Assembly: GCA_030762175.1 (NCBI GenBank)
Contig: CM060830.1
Span: 50,181,001 to 50,245,000 of the forward strand
DNA from: Metallyticus violacea
Lineage: Eukaryota > Arthropoda > Insecta > Mantodea > Metallyticidae
DNA length: 64,000 nt
Reading direction: 5' to 3'
Shown here piece by piece: positions 53,401 to 59,700 of the stretch; within the stretch, counting starts at the first letter, position 1; each line of letters begins with the position of its first letter. A model generated the notes under the pieces. That model saw nothing but the letters and a program-made list of their open reading frames with translations, did not search any database and was not told where the DNA came from. A program made the position numbers and the translations under genes.

Positions 53401-56255
53401 TGAGTACTGCATTAAGATTGCCCAAGATAGGGTGACTCCAAATAATATGAATACAATAGGTCTAAGACAAGGATGTAAGTTAAGTTCCATAATGTTTAAC
53501 TTATTTATTAATGATATTTTAGAAAAAGTTGGCAGGTTATTACTAATTACTAATATTGGTGTAGCGAAATCAATGTAATCACTAAATTCTGTAAGAAATG
53601 GGAATAAGAATAAATATTCCAAAATAAAAAATTATAGTATTTTTAAGAATGGAAACAAGTTACGCAATAATGAGAAATGGTATTTGGAAGGGGCAGAAAT
53701 TGAGGTATTTAATAAATTTGACTATATGGGTATTAGGCTTAGCAAGAATGGAGGGTGGAAGGAACAAAAAAGAAAAGTTCTAGGAAAAGGTAAGGCTAAA
53801 AGAAAATGGTTGAAGAAAATAGGTAAAAATAAGGAACCAAAGCAAGTAGATGTATAATTTAAGCTGAGTTTTGATTGAGTTAACTTTTACATGTATGTTG
53901 CCTGATAGTTGAGAAACCGCAAGGTTGAAACTATTTGAGCCACTTGGTTATATGCAACTCTGAAAGATTTACTAAAGTGAATATGGTTTTATTTGCTTGT
54001 GTGACCAAATGATTATAAAATTGTACTGTGAAAGCTGTATTATTAAGTGGAAATAAAATTCAATTCAACTAAATGAGTTATTTAAATAAAAATCAGAATA
54101 ATGTAACAAATACTCTCTTGAGAATGATAGGATTAAAACCATTATTTTTTTTTTAAGGTTAGTTCCTCTGTTGAAAGACTCTTACCAGCATTGCAACAGG
54201 TTATAAATAACTTTAGAGAACATCTTTTCTGGTGAAATTTATTTGTGCATTCCTTCTTTACCTCTTTACCTGATTTATGTCATCTTTTGTCTAAATTGTC
54301 CTAGGCAATGATAGTAAATACATCCTGAAAGTGGATTTCTAATTATAAAACAAATATTTTTAATGTCATTTTTCATTTTTATGTCCATTTGTAGAGAGTT
54401 ATTGGTAAATTTTGCTGCATATTACTTAATTTTTTTAGATTAAATTTTATAGCACTGTTGCCTTCCTCATTTAAGCAAGGAAAATGGAATTTATAATTGG
54501 GACATGCCTTAACCCTGAAATAACTACAGTATTAAGAAATGGGTTGAGTCTTACATGTTATATTCATATCTTTACCTAGGAGCCTGCCAGGAAATGATAT
54601 TTTAACACTCAGTCACACATTTCGAGAATTAAAGAGTAAGATGTGACACTATGGGGAACTAGAGCCTCCCATTTCTTGAGTTTGATTTAGCTTGCTGCTT
54701 TGTTTATCTGCCAATGTAAATGTTATGCTAGAGATAGCTATAATTTACTGCATCTCAGGACAGCTTTTATTTTTACATTCTCCTCTTACAGGCAAAAAGC
54801 AAAAAGGAAAACAGTTCCTTTGACAGCTTGCAAACAGTTTTTAAACATTTTGGTGCAGAATGGTCTATTTTAGCTGCAGCTTTGTTGTGCTCTAAAAATG
54901 CCAAGAGCAATAAATTACAATTAAAGTCCACATTATTCTTAATTCATAAGTAACCAAATACTATTAATCAAAAGCAGTACCATGTAAACAGTATCATTTG
55001 AACCATATATCTGAATTTGGCAAAAATGTATCCGAGACTGATGCTTCAATATTACTGTATAAGATCTGTGAAATTAAAGTAGCAGCAGAGAAGAGATTAA
55101 CAATATAAATGTACATTAAATGTGACATATATATAAAAGCTCTAAAGAATGATGCCAAAATAGAAATATCAGCAGCGTTACTGCTAACACCAACTGCAAC
55201 AATTTAACAGTAAATCTGCAGAATTTTTCAAAGAATTGTGCAAAGTTCTAGTTTTAGTGATTAATCCTCTCGGGCAACTAAGTAATGCAAAAATGGACTT
55301 CCTACAATACCATACTGGCTGATCAATTTCCAAAGAGGTGACTTTACGAACAGCACATCATAAGAAGAATTAGACAAAAGGTCAAAGGTAAAAATATTTT
55401 TGTTTCTACTGATGAAATCAACATGAACTGCTCCTTACTCAACATCATTGTGGGGAGTATGGAAATCAACAGTCCACGTCCAATATTTCTGGTGATCACT
55501 AAAAGTTTTGGAAGCATTAAGTCTTCAACAATGCGTCGACTGTTAGACTGCTCCATGTATCTGCTGTGGATCAAGAGAATTCGACATGATGTTTTATTGT
55601 TTTGTCACTGCAGCACACTCCTCATCCAACATCATAGTGGGAGTATGGAAATCAAGAGTGTAGCCAAATATTTCTGGTGACCGTCAAAGTTTTAGAAGCA
55701 GTTAATATTCAACAATGGGTGGAATGTGCTCCATGTATCTGCTGCAGCAGGGAATTAAACAGATAATGTTCTACTGTTTGTCACTGCATGAATGTATATG
55801 ATAAAAGCGGCAAAGGCTATTACAGGTTTTTATTCAGATTATTTAAATGTCTCCCTCTGGAGCAATACTTAACATTCAATCACACAATAATATATTTTTT
55901 CCCGCTCACCCTAAAAAGGAGCACGGCAGATAACTTTAGACATAGACGAATTTAGGCATCATTTAAATCATTAATTTGTACAATTCATTCATCATCTCAC
56001 AGATCTTGGAAGTTGGCATGGGATGTTATAATTATGACAATATGCTCAATCACATGTCATTCTCTATAATGTTACGAAGAATGTTAAGTTTCCTTTCTTT
56101 CCGCTCCTTCTTCTTTTTTAAAATCTGTTATTAATCTAACCTAATCTTTACTTACCACAATCTTTTTCTGCAATACAGGCTTTACCTGATAATAGTTACA
56201 GCTTCAGTCATACCTTTCCACTTGTAGGTGGTTCCTGAATATAAATACTGCTCAT
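19245..56255 (-). CDS. CWC27: CWC27 spliceosome-associated cyclophilin-like protein, complete, 9 coding exons
   Basis: Joined exons give 1488 nt, 495 residues plus TAA: 56255-56214, 49521-49312, 47440-47240, 47124-46982, 39865-39644, 35276-35109, 24635-24448, 21875-21725, 19407-19245. Every join keeps frame at GT/AG sites. The N-terminus [14 protein letters not shown] and cyclophilin domain (about residues 12-175) match CWC27, a nuclear component of activated spliceosomes. [15 protein letters not shown] keeps the domain's Arg and Phe, but residue 122 is Glu where active cyclophilins have Trp, so catalysis is probably absent, as in human CWC27. After it come the [18 protein letters not shown] block, a charged coiled-coil-like region and the C-terminal [17 protein letters not shown] motif. 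Human CWC27 has 472 residues. NSFL1C lies head to head 436 bp away. Confidence 0.95.
19992..20290 (+). mobile_element. SINE-2 in CWC27 intron 8
   Basis: Head 'tctagtggtaaccatacttg', B-box-like 'ggtttaatcccagcc', family body and end 'aaataaacaaattaaaaaa'. It lies antisense to CWC27. Confidence 0.8.
20786..21082 (+). mobile_element. SINE-2, best preserved copy, CWC27 intron 8
   Basis: Full head 'ggtggtgtagtggtaacc' and 'gtgggttcaaacctgg' (A and B boxes of a pol III promoter), then the family body 'ggcttccttcagaaggga' and end 'aaataaaacaaaccaaatt'. The anticodon-loop-like part reads 'ccttctaaacc', which together with the 'tggcgcagtgg' head of the 31.9-kb copy suggests descent from tRNA-Arg(TCT). 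That origin is inferred. Confidence 0.85.
21083..21724. other. CWC27 intron 8, unassigned
   Basis: Ordinary AT-rich intron sequence up to the donor of exon 8. No further element recognised. Confidence 0.5.
21725..21875 (-). CDS. CWC27: CWC27 coding exon 8 (residues 392-442)
   Basis: Acceptor TTTTTAG, donor GTACAT. Encodes [19 protein letters not shown], the family's TL-LL-(N/A)-F-K block, then an acidic stretch ending GDE plus two bases of a Trp codon completed by exon 9. Confidence 0.92.
21876..22777. other. CWC27 intron 7, unassigned part
   Basis: No repeats or genes recognised. The 108-codon plus-strand frame at 22256-22582 has no family resemblance and lies antisense in an intron. Confidence 0.5.
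22778..24367 (-). mobile_element. Mariner element (family A), minus strand, both ends, SINE inside
   Basis: Termini start 'cgaggtggtatccagag' (left) and, in reverse complement, 'tgaggtggtatccacaa' (right), with TA at 22776-22777 and 24368-24369. A 115-codon frame at 23852-24199 starts [17 protein letters not shown] and carries the mariner helix-turn-helix region ([14 protein letters not shown], then DDAHTGRP). Downstream parts, read on the minus strand, are shifted. Without the SINE at 23341-23627 the element is 1.3 kb. The plus-strand twin at 44529-45827 aligns along its whole length. It lies in CWC27 intron 7, sense to the gene. Confidence 0.92.
23341..23627 (-). mobile_element. SINE-1 inserted in the mariner, 7-bp target duplication
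   Basis: On the minus strand it starts with the tRNA-like head 'gagtggccgaggtcgttaag', has the middle 'cctcagtcctcgtaaatgg' and ends with the 'gtaaaaacactagttaaac' tail. The direct repeat tttggtc lies at 23334-23340 and 23628-23634. The twin mariner at 44.5 kb lacks this insert and gives the empty-site sequence. Confidence 0.9.
24448..24635 (-). CDS. CWC27: CWC27 coding exon 7 (residues 329-392)
   Basis: Acceptor CTTTTAG, donor GTACCT. Encodes [17 protein letters not shown] and a Lys/Glu coiled-coil-like helix ending [17 protein letters not shown], matching the family's EYRREKQKYE-like block. It leaves one base (G) to start a Gly codon in exon 8. Confidence 0.93.
24948..26090 (+). mobile_element. 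Mariner element, plus strand, 5' end missing
   Basis: From 24990 the frame begins [20 protein letters not shown], then [34 protein letters not shown] and ARWMPRLL. After a break it reads [21 protein letters not shown] with the first catalytic Asp. A DEPACAH block, [17 protein letters not shown] and a C-terminal region follow in shifted frames. The right end 'cctacccttatg' stops at TA (26091-26092); no matching left terminus was found. Better preserved than most copies here, yet broken. It lies in CWC27 intron 6. Confidence 0.83.
26093..27955. other. CWC27 intron 6, unassigned part
   Basis: AT-rich sequence without supported genes. The 88-codon minus-strand frame at 26921-27187 lies on the CWC27 strand but has no family motif, is not needed for an in-frame transcript, and is not called an exon. 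Confidence 0.45.
27956..28790 (+). mobile_element. PLE 3' fragment with degenerate GIY-YIG region
   Basis: Reading across shifts, peptides match the other PLEs here: HRLVNLL...KE.YKKE (28020-28070), [18 protein letters not shown] (28240-28310), a CNQIYIG-type remnant near 28400 and a C-terminal tail at 28505-28816 including [21 protein letters not shown]. The reverse transcriptase part is missing. A hammerhead-like motif overlaps the 3' end. Confidence 0.7.
28712..28750 (+). ncRNA. Hammerhead-like relic at the 28-kb PLE end
   Basis: CAGAGGA (28716-28722) stands at the place of CUGANGA, with U4 changed to A. The extra U (28723) follows, then a long hairpin GAAT...ATTC (28724-28739), then AAAAC where GAAAC is expected (G12 changed to A). 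Two core changes make it surely inactive. It is listed because its layout and position match the other copies. Confidence 0.4.
28817..29390. other. CWC27 intron 6, nothing recognised
   Basis: AT-rich intron sequence without elements that I can name. Confidence 0.5.
29391..29456. repeat. (TAA)n microsatellite, imperfect
   Basis: About twelve TAA/ATA units followed by a TGATGA-containing imperfect stretch. Confidence 0.85.
30388..30428 (+). ncRNA. Hammerhead half-motif, PLE 30 kb, unit 1
   Basis: Canonical CTGATGA (30390-30396), the extra T, then hairpin GGAGC/GCTCC (30399-30403 with 30408-30412). After it AGACAC replaces GAAACAUGUC, so box 2 is lost. TAGTTTT follows, as in the 39.2-kb copy. 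Confidence 0.45.
30612..30652 (+). ncRNA. Hammerhead half-motif, PLE 30 kb, unit 2
   Basis: CTGATGA at 30614-30620 with the same extra T and hairpin as unit 1 and the same loss of box 2. It arose by the tandem duplication. Confidence 0.45.
31045..31200. repeat. Fold-back hairpin of PLE-type arms (31.1 kb)
   Basis: Arms at 31045-31114 and 31129-31200 are near-perfect inverted repeats of about 70 bp around a 14-base centre 'tgtttcatgagacc'. On the minus strand the centre reads 'ggtctcatgaaacatgtccc', the same as the end of the PLE at 33-34.6 kb, including GAAAC and a palindromic ACATGT. No coding part lies between the arms. It is inserted in the family B mariner. Confidence 0.85.
31306..31565 (-). 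mobile_element. SINE-1 in mariner family B copy 1
   Basis: On the minus strand: head 'catggatggcaagttcgtta', B-box-like 'ggggttccattcctgcc', middle 'cctcaatccttatatatgac', and the 'gtaaaaactggcattaaac' tail. The 81-codon frame in it is chance. Confidence 0.85.
31883..32180 (+). mobile_element. SINE-2 in mariner family B copy 1
   Basis: Head 'ggtggcgcagtggtaacc', B-box-like 'aggctcaaacccagcc', the body with 'ggcttccttcggaagggaa', and A-rich end. A direct repeat of about 12 bp ('aagtattctct') flanks it near 31872-31882 and 32183-32193. Confidence 0.85.
32505..32752 (+). mobile_element. SINE-1, plus strand
   Basis: B-box-like 'tggggttcgattctcacc', middle 'cctcagtcctcataaatggc' and tail 'gtcaaaacgagcattaaac' match the 60.6-kb copy. 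The A-box side has been replaced by GTGAGT-type repeats. Confidence 0.82.
32976..34614 (+). mobile_element. Penelope-like element with about 220-bp inverted ends
   Basis: Left arm (32976-33205) and right arm (34390-34614) align as inverted repeats; blocks such as 'gaagcactctgagttaaa' and 'aatgataaaac' recur in reverse complement. Between them 33379-33582 encodes RT motifs [14 protein letters not shown] and YRYVVF (RYVDD expected, so the catalytic Asp pair is gone). Then 33843-34310 encodes the linker [36 protein letters not shown], and a GIY-YIG remnant ([30 protein letters not shown]). The RT N-terminus is missing. It lies in CWC27 intron 6. Confidence 0.88.
35109..35276 (-). CDS. CWC27: CWC27 coding exon 6 (residues 273-329)
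   Basis: Acceptor TTTCATAAG after a pyrimidine tract, donor GTAAGT. Encodes a charged segment ([16 protein letters not shown], then Glu-rich) that keeps frame into exons 5 and 7. Conservation is low, as usual for this part of CWC27; the splice fit is the main support. Confidence 0.88.
35483..36872 (+). mobile_element. Mariner relic, plus strand, with hairpin insert
   Basis: The left end 'aggattgttcaacaagtc' and the right end in reverse complement 'aggactgttcagtaagtc' are matching terminal repeats. Frames hold [11 protein letters not shown] (the YDPE-K-QS-W block), an HYNNVPKHK block, [14 protein letters not shown] ([11 protein letters not shown]) and a final region ending GDYVEK-like near 36800. 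Heavy decay. It starts about 200 bp from CWC27 exon 6 in intron 5. Confidence 0.78.
35524..35665. repeat. Fold-back hairpin (35.6 kb) with PLE-type arms
   Basis: Arms at 35524-35588 and 35604-35665 are inverted repeats of 62-65 bp with very few mismatches ('gtgtagttcaattgaatc' on the right, 'gattcagttgaactacac' on the left). The right arm plus its flank matches 13985-14090. No hammerhead box is left in the 15-base centre. It sits just inside the left end of the mariner relic. Confidence 0.88.
36873..37850. other. CWC27 intron 5, nothing recognised
   Basis: AT-rich intron sequence. No ends, motifs or RNA genes supported. Confidence 0.5.
37851..38019. repeat. Fold-back hairpin (37.9 kb) with a hammerhead-like centre
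   Basis: Arms at 37851-37920 and 37950-38019 (70 bp each) differ by one base change and one indel. The 29-base centre is the hammerhead box 1 and stem II region on the minus strand. The outer part of the arm plus its flank ('ccactccattgtcaacag' in reverse) recurs at 40237-40336. Confidence 0.92.
37901..37950 (-). ncRNA. Hammerhead ribozyme-like motif in the 37.9-kb hairpin
   Basis: On the minus strand: CTGAAGA (37941-37935, fully canonical with N7=A), extra T, stem II GAGAG/CTCCC with one A-C mismatch, then GAAA (37918-37915) and ACATC before TT. Predicted cut after C37909. The bases AA before box 1 and TT after the cut can start stem I. Stem III has a C-A mismatch. The long arms would compete with ribozyme folding. 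Confidence 0.5.
38020..38818. other. CWC27 intron 5, nothing recognised
   Basis: AT-rich intron sequence with a G run near 38300. No element supported. Confidence 0.45.
38819..38856 (-). ncRNA. Weak hammerhead-like relic (38.8 kb)
   Basis: Minus strand CTGCAAGA (38851-38844), which is box 1 with one inserted C, then the extra T, a GAAG/CTTC hairpin with a 7-base loop, one C and GAAA (38826-38823). Stem III does not pair well. It lies 370 bp from the better copy on the other strand. Kept only because the layout repeats. Confidence 0.25.
39115..39300 (+). mobile_element. PLE 3' tail fragment
   Basis: The stretch leading to the hammerhead motif at 39221 resembles the 3' coding tail and UTR of the other PLEs: a Ser/Thr/Pro-rich tail codon pattern, then AACTGA(A/T)GATGGGAG and TTAGTTTT as at 30.39 kb. 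No nuclease or RT sequence remains. Confidence 0.55.
39221..39275 (+). ncRNA. Hammerhead ribozyme-like motif (type I), 39.2 kb
   Basis: Box 1 CTGAAGA (39229-39235), extra T (39236), stem II GGGAG/CTCCC (39237-39241 with 39248-39252), loop TGATTA. Box 2 reads GGAA (39253-39256) where GAAA is expected, one change (A13 to G). Stem III region CATG, cleavage triplet GTC ending at 39262. Stem I starts AA (39227-39228) with TT (39263-39264) and closes again outside an internal loop with GTCA (39221-39224) and TGAC (39272-39275). That internal loop is a usual feature of type I hammerheads. Confidence 0.6.
39644..39865 (-). CDS. CWC27: CWC27 coding exon 5 (residues 199-273)
   Basis: Acceptor TTTTAACAG, donor GTAAGA. 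Encodes [17 protein letters not shown], a hallmark block of CWC27, then [17 protein letters not shown] and an acidic stretch. It ends with two bases of an Arg codon. Confidence 0.94.
40237..40336 (+). repeat. Solitary PLE-type terminal repeat
   Basis: Aligns with the reverse complement of 37815-37911 ('atggagtttagtgtaaaa', 'ccactccattgtcaacag'). It starts with gtcttac, the bases around the predicted cut site of the 37.9-kb motif. Confidence 0.7.
40337..41781. other. CWC27 intron 4 side, unassigned
   Basis: AT-rich intron sequence between the exon 5 acceptor region and the mariner at 41784. No element recognised. Confidence 0.5.
42412..42480 (-). ncRNA. Hammerhead ribozyme-like motif (type I), 42.4 kb
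   Basis: Minus strand: canonical CTGATGA (42472-42466), extra T, stem II GTGG/CCAC (42464-42461 with 42450-42447), then AAAA (42446-42443) where GAAA is expected (G12 to A). Stem III is ACATATGT, palindromic, with GTT as the cut triplet (end 42435). Stem I can close distally by CACTTAA with TTAAGTG (42480-42474 with about 42419-42413). One core change. It lies at the 3' end of the longest PLE. Confidence 0.58.
44529..45827 (+). mobile_element. Mariner element (family A), plus strand, 1.3 kb with both ends
   Basis: Ends 'cgaagtggtatccacaa' and, in reverse complement, 'cgaggtggtatccagaa', flanked by TA (44527-44528 and 45828-45829). The transposase starts at ATG 44713 ([17 protein letters not shown]) and, across about five shifts or stops, covers the helix-turn-helix, [18 protein letters not shown], and [20 protein letters not shown] before the third Asp region, and ends near 45780. 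It is full length but not coding. Nested in the PLE, itself nested in mariner family B. Confidence 0.93.
46374..46396. repeat. Short (GTT)n run
   Basis: About seven GTT units with one ATT, inside the mariner family B copy. Confidence 0.8.
46982..47124 (-). CDS. CWC27: CWC27 coding exon 4 (residues 152-199)
   Basis: Acceptor TTACAG, donor GTAAGA. Encodes the end of the cyclophilin domain, [16 protein letters not shown], and a lysine-rich linker. The last two bases (AA) form a Lys codon with the first base of exon 5. The intron to exon 3 is only 115 bp. Confidence 0.93.
47240..47440 (-). CDS. CWC27: CWC27 coding exon 3 (residues 85-151)
   Basis: Acceptor CACAG, donor GTAAAT. Encodes [20 protein letters not shown], then [19 protein letters not shown] and [13 protein letters not shown]. 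The Glu of PEL is residue 122, the position of the catalytic Trp in active cyclophilins. Confidence 0.95.
47441..48425. other. CWC27 intron 2, unassigned part
   Basis: AT-rich intron sequence. No gene or element recognised. Confidence 0.5.
48430..48560 (+). mobile_element. SINE-3 candidate, copy 1
   Basis: A tRNA-like head 'agctctgttggttagaac' and B-box-like 'tagtttgaatccttagcc' are followed by 'ttttccaagcctgattctt'. The copy at 48735 has the same order. Body and tail are short, so the family is provisional. Confidence 0.5.
48735..48850 (+). mobile_element. SINE-3 candidate, copy 2
   Basis: 'taggtcagttggatagagt' (A-box-like) and 'gtgatttgaatgccagcc' (B-box-like), then 'tttttcaatctgattcttt' as in copy 1. 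The two copies begin with the shared 'cttggaggacac' type block. Confidence 0.5.
48851..49311. other. CWC27 intron 2, nothing recognised
   Basis: AT-rich sequence up to the donor of exon 2. Confidence 0.5.
49312..49521 (-). CDS. CWC27: CWC27 coding exon 2 (residues 15-84)
   Basis: Acceptor ATCAG precedes GTG CTT CTG (Val-Leu-Leu), so the GTG is an internal Val codon, not a start. Encodes the first half of the cyclophilin fold, with [14 protein letters not shown] and [19 protein letters not shown]. Ends CCATTCAAG before donor GTATAA. Confidence 0.95.
49632..50150 (-). mobile_element. PLE 3'-end fold-back, CWC27 intron 1
   Basis: 49632-50060 aligns with the 3' end of the PLE at 42334-42760 ('attcaatttggaat', 'atttcatggttttcatt'). 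Then the sequence turns: 50095-50150 is the inverted copy of 49675-49735 ('gaagccataaaaattgttc' against 'gaacactctttatggcttc'). Only the last part of the nuclease tail is left. Confidence 0.8.
49741..49795 (-). ncRNA. Hammerhead ribozyme-like motif, 49.8 kb, both core boxes intact
   Basis: Minus strand: CTGAGGA (49779-49773, N7=G, canonical otherwise), extra T (49772), stem II GTGG/CCAC (49771-49768 with 49759-49756), loop GCGAGGGT, then intact GAAA (49755-49752). Stem III (TATTTTGTG) is damaged against ACATATGTT of the 42.4-kb copy and leaves no clear NUH triplet. Box structure is the best in the window; the cut site is the weak part. Confidence 0.55.
50280..54070 (+). mobile_element. LINE (non-LTR retrotransposon), EN and RT remnants
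   Basis: Endonuclease motifs: [13 protein letters not shown] (51841-52053, the GDFNA block) and [14 protein letters not shown]...TSSHFPL (52050-52307, the SDHFPL block). RT motifs follow: [15 protein letters not shown] (about 53083, with one stop in place of the first Asn's neighbour), [16 protein letters not shown] (about 53185), [15 protein letters not shown] (about 53285) and [22 protein letters not shown] (53345-53578), split here as [10 protein letters not shown] and [11 protein letters not shown]. The YADD active site is absent, apparently deleted after 53578. The end near 54060 reads AATAAA then AATTCAATTCAAC. Dead copy in CWC27 intron 1, antisense to the gene. Confidence 0.82.
54071..54985. 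other. CWC27 intron 1, unassigned
   Basis: AT-rich intron sequence. Some peptide stretches near 54800-54900 may belong to the relic that follows, but nothing is firm. Confidence 0.4.
54990..55795 (+). pseudogene. hAT/CGGBP1-like transposase relic
   Basis: Peptides across shifts: [29 protein letters not shown] (a BED-type zinc-finger-like region; only its CKIC-like start is cited as [13 protein letters not shown]), then [30 protein letters not shown] and [17 protein letters not shown] at 55360-55500. The order resembles hAT-derived CGGBP1-like proteins with a VDETTD block. The second half (about 55420-55610) is repeated, more decayed, at about 55615-55790. No transposon ends seen. Confidence 0.6.
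55796..56213. other. CWC27 intron 1, 5' part
   Basis: Intron sequence directly after the exon 1 donor. Nothing recognised. Confidence 0.55.
56214..56255 (-). CDS. CWC27: CWC27 coding exon 1 (residues 1-14)
   Basis: Encodes [14 protein letters not shown] and ends AAG before donor GTATGA. This exon is too short to show as an open frame; it was found by looking for the conserved CWC27 N-terminus. The ATG has GAAAA upstream. Confidence 0.93.
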
Positions 56256-56691
56256 TTTTCTATAGTAGTATCACATTTAATTTGTTAGCAGTCAATGAAT
56301 ATCTTGTTACAATTTCATGGGCAATGCATAATCCTTGAAACAGAAAATGTTTCTAATATGTAAATGTAATATGTATATTATTTCTGAAGCTTCTAAGATG
56401 GCAATATAAAATATATTTGTATAATTTAACCTATTCATATGATACTAGTTATAAGAAATCACCGAAATAGGTACTAAAATATGTATAAAACAGTTAACAA
56501 AATAGTATAGAGGTAAATTTTAAAGTATTTGTTGGCTGCATTGATTTAGAACATTCCAAGTAGTATCAAAAGGTAGCGGTAGTTCTGACGAACACTTTGG
56601 AAAGGGGCAGTTGTCAAGTCTATGGTGACTTCGCGAAACCGGGGATTGCGAATTTATAGACCAAACACTTTAATTAACTTTCCATAGCGGA
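56256..56691. promoter_or_regulatory. Shared promoter region between CWC27 and NSFL1C
   Basis: The two genes are transcribed away from each other and their start codons are 436 bp apart, so both 5' UTRs and promoters must fit in this interval. The part near NSFL1C (56570-56660) is less AT-rich and has CG dinucleotides ('gacgaacac', 'ttcgcgaaaccgg'), the palindrome TTCGCGAA among them. No convincing TATA box is placed. Transcription start sites cannot be set from sequence alone. Confidence 0.7.
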
Positions 56692-56793
56692 ATGACAGAT
56701 AGAAGCTCGTTGCTTACTCAGTTCAAAGATGTTACTGGGGTGGATGAGGAAAGAGCTAGATTTTATCTTGAATCAGCTGCGTGGCAATTAGAA
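56692..56793 (+). CDS. NSFL1C: NSFL1C coding exon 1 (residues 1-34)
   Basis: Starts [16 protein letters not shown] and ends WQLE before donor GTAAGT. The ATG is chosen because p47 proteins begin a few residues before the UBA helix. Intron 1 is 1.8 kb. Confidence 0.94.
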
Positions 56794-59700
56794 GTAAGTA
56801 TTGAAAGTCGAAAGTCATATTTTTATACGTCTTGTTTTAGCATTAGATGTATGACATTTACAGTATGAGAATACACTTGGCCAATTCCATTCTTCATTTG
56901 CTATAATATAAGAGGTATGGCCGTATTACTAACATAACCTAAACGTCTCTGACTTCGCATATTTAACGCAAGGTGCCATTTGCAAAACCCAAAGTAGTTC
57001 TCTCATATTTGGCCGATATTAAGGAATTTATGACTATCTAAATGTAATGGATTAAAAAACTTACAGTAAATTCCACGGGCATCAGTTTATTAAAATATTA
57101 TTCCGTTTGGAAAACACAAAATTTAACCTAATAAACATAAGTCGGTAGCCAACTTTTCTGCTTGACGCTTCTAATCTTGTAGTTTCACAGATCAATTGTC
57201 TCTTTTCCGTCACATTTATTACTTTTTCTATTAGCTACAACTTTTCACGGTTTTCCATATAAAAATTGGATACATTTTGCTTACTATTTTTATTTGTTGC
57301 TCTCAGCCACTTTCAATGCAGTGTGTTTATCAATATTTTCACAAAACCTGCCATCTGCTTTTTACAATATCTCCTAAACTTATATAAATACCAGGATAAA
57401 TTATTTTTTTTAAATGAAAATGTTAATTAAATTCAATTTTACGAAATAGGTATGTTTACAGTAAATGCAAAAAGTAATTTGTAGAGATTAATAATGTACT
57501 TTTTTTAATTAATTGATGCAGTTTGCCAAGATTTTTAAATGAGCCTTTAAATATATGTTGCATCTTTAGTTAATTTTGAAGTATGAGCACAGGTAATATT
57601 ACAGTATTGCTACATTGGGCTTGTTAACATAGCTGCTAACTAAAATATCAAGTGCTACTATATTTTGCACCAAGAATCATCCTTCTAATATTCATCATAT
57701 GAGAGTTACAGACCTCTGAAACATAGACTTTTTTGGGAGAAGTAGGCAATATGATATGCATGTATCTTCATTCTGGAAGAAATCCAAAATAATGTTATAG
57801 AGATATAATAATAGAGGTTTCTGTTTACTAAAATTGGTAAAATCTGGATTAATGAGAATACAAAAGGTCTGTTACATAGAAATATACAGAAATATTACTC
57901 CACGAGTTCTGACAAGACTATAAAGCTCCCTTTGCTTATTACAATTATGTTAATATCTCAAAATAGTCAATTTTGGACTTCTGCCAGAATGACACAATAT
58001 GTATATGTGTGTTTTATCTGTATATGCGGAAATTCCATATCTGCTGAAGACTGCCATATAAGTCATTCAGATCTCAGTGCCTTGCAGTTGATGTAAGTAT
58101 GATGAATAAATAAGTAGAAATGACAGTTAGACCATTTGATTTTTTAAAAATATTAAAAGATGCAGCATTTAAAGCCATATAGCACATATCACTGTGCTAT
58201 CTCACAAATTAGATCAGAATTGTACTAGACATTTCATGTGGTTTTAGGGTTGGTGATATTGCAGCTGTCATAATTTGACTGTTTTAAGGATTTGGGTGAT
58301 AGTTTTTTTTGCTAATATTAGCACTTGTATTCTTGCATCTTTTCTGAACATTATTGAAGGCTATTTTAAGTAATATCTTAGTATAAGTAAGAATAAAAAT
58401 AATGTTTAATATGGTAAATTCAACAGGATGGGGATGCTAGGTTTTTAATTTTGTGTAAAACATTTCCCCCTGCCCATCTTATATTATACTTTTTCTTGTA
58501 ATAAAGTTCAAATGAATAGCTCTTGATATAAACAGTATGATTTAACTGGCATAATGTAAAAATATTACAGTTGAATTTCCATTTTTAATAGGTTGCTCTT
58601 GCAAGCTTTTATGAAAATGATAACGAGGGAGGAAATCAGTCTATTGAACCAGAGGTAGTGGAGCAGTCACCCCCCAGGCCTTCAGAACCGGAGCCTAAAT
58701 CTAAATCAGCTCCTGGCTCTGTATATTCTTCAAGGTCAGTTTTCTATTATTAGTGTTTGTCACATGCAAATGTGTATGATAAATAAATTAATTCACTTTA
58801 TTCATTAGTATAATTATTCTATGATTAAAAAATATTGCACTCAAAGTAACACCATTTACAGCGTACCAAATAAAAAAGGTACAAGAAGTGCAAACTTAAC
58901 TACCTCAACTGTGAATAGGATGAGATTATTTTGTAATGCTTCATATATTATATATAAGAGATAGCTAATTAGCAACAAAACAAGGAGGAGGATGTACTTC
59001 TTCATTGTTAATTTGTTTATCGTTTATTCATGTGTTACATTTCAAAGCTCACTTGCTAACATCACAAATCATATTGAGCTTTACATATTTTTAATATGAC
59101 ATGAAAATTTATAGAACTTCTCCAAAAATACTGGACAGTTTTTGGAACTGTATGCAAAACAAAATGAAAAATTGGGTCAAATAGTTTTAAACTGTTTTTG
59201 CCTTTAATGACTGCTTGAAGGTATATAGGGTTCCCTGTTACTTCTAATCCTTAAGTAAACTAACCTGAATGTATCATTCTGCAGGGCATGATTTTGATTG
59301 GTTAAGTAGCATTATTAGTCCCACAAACAGTTAATGCAATATACTTAATTTTCTGCTGTAGGTATTTTTCATAAAGTGGTATTAAAATGTTCAGCATGAT
59401 AACCTGGATTGTGTTTTACAATACTAGCTGAACCAGCACATGTTTAATCCTTGGCTCCTCTTTTCATTGAAACTGATTGCACATATACTTACAGAGAGAA
59501 ACGCATACATAAATTAACTATTAAAATTGCATAATAAAGTATTTATAATGATTGGTTTATCTCAAGATTATTACAGTATTCATTAATATGGTTTTCTTGA
59601 TGAACACTGGTTCTTATTGAAGTCTAAACTGTAATTTCCTTAGGGATTATTGTACGTAACATCAGGGATTATCCTGGAGGCAATGAGAAAAGAACTGCAC

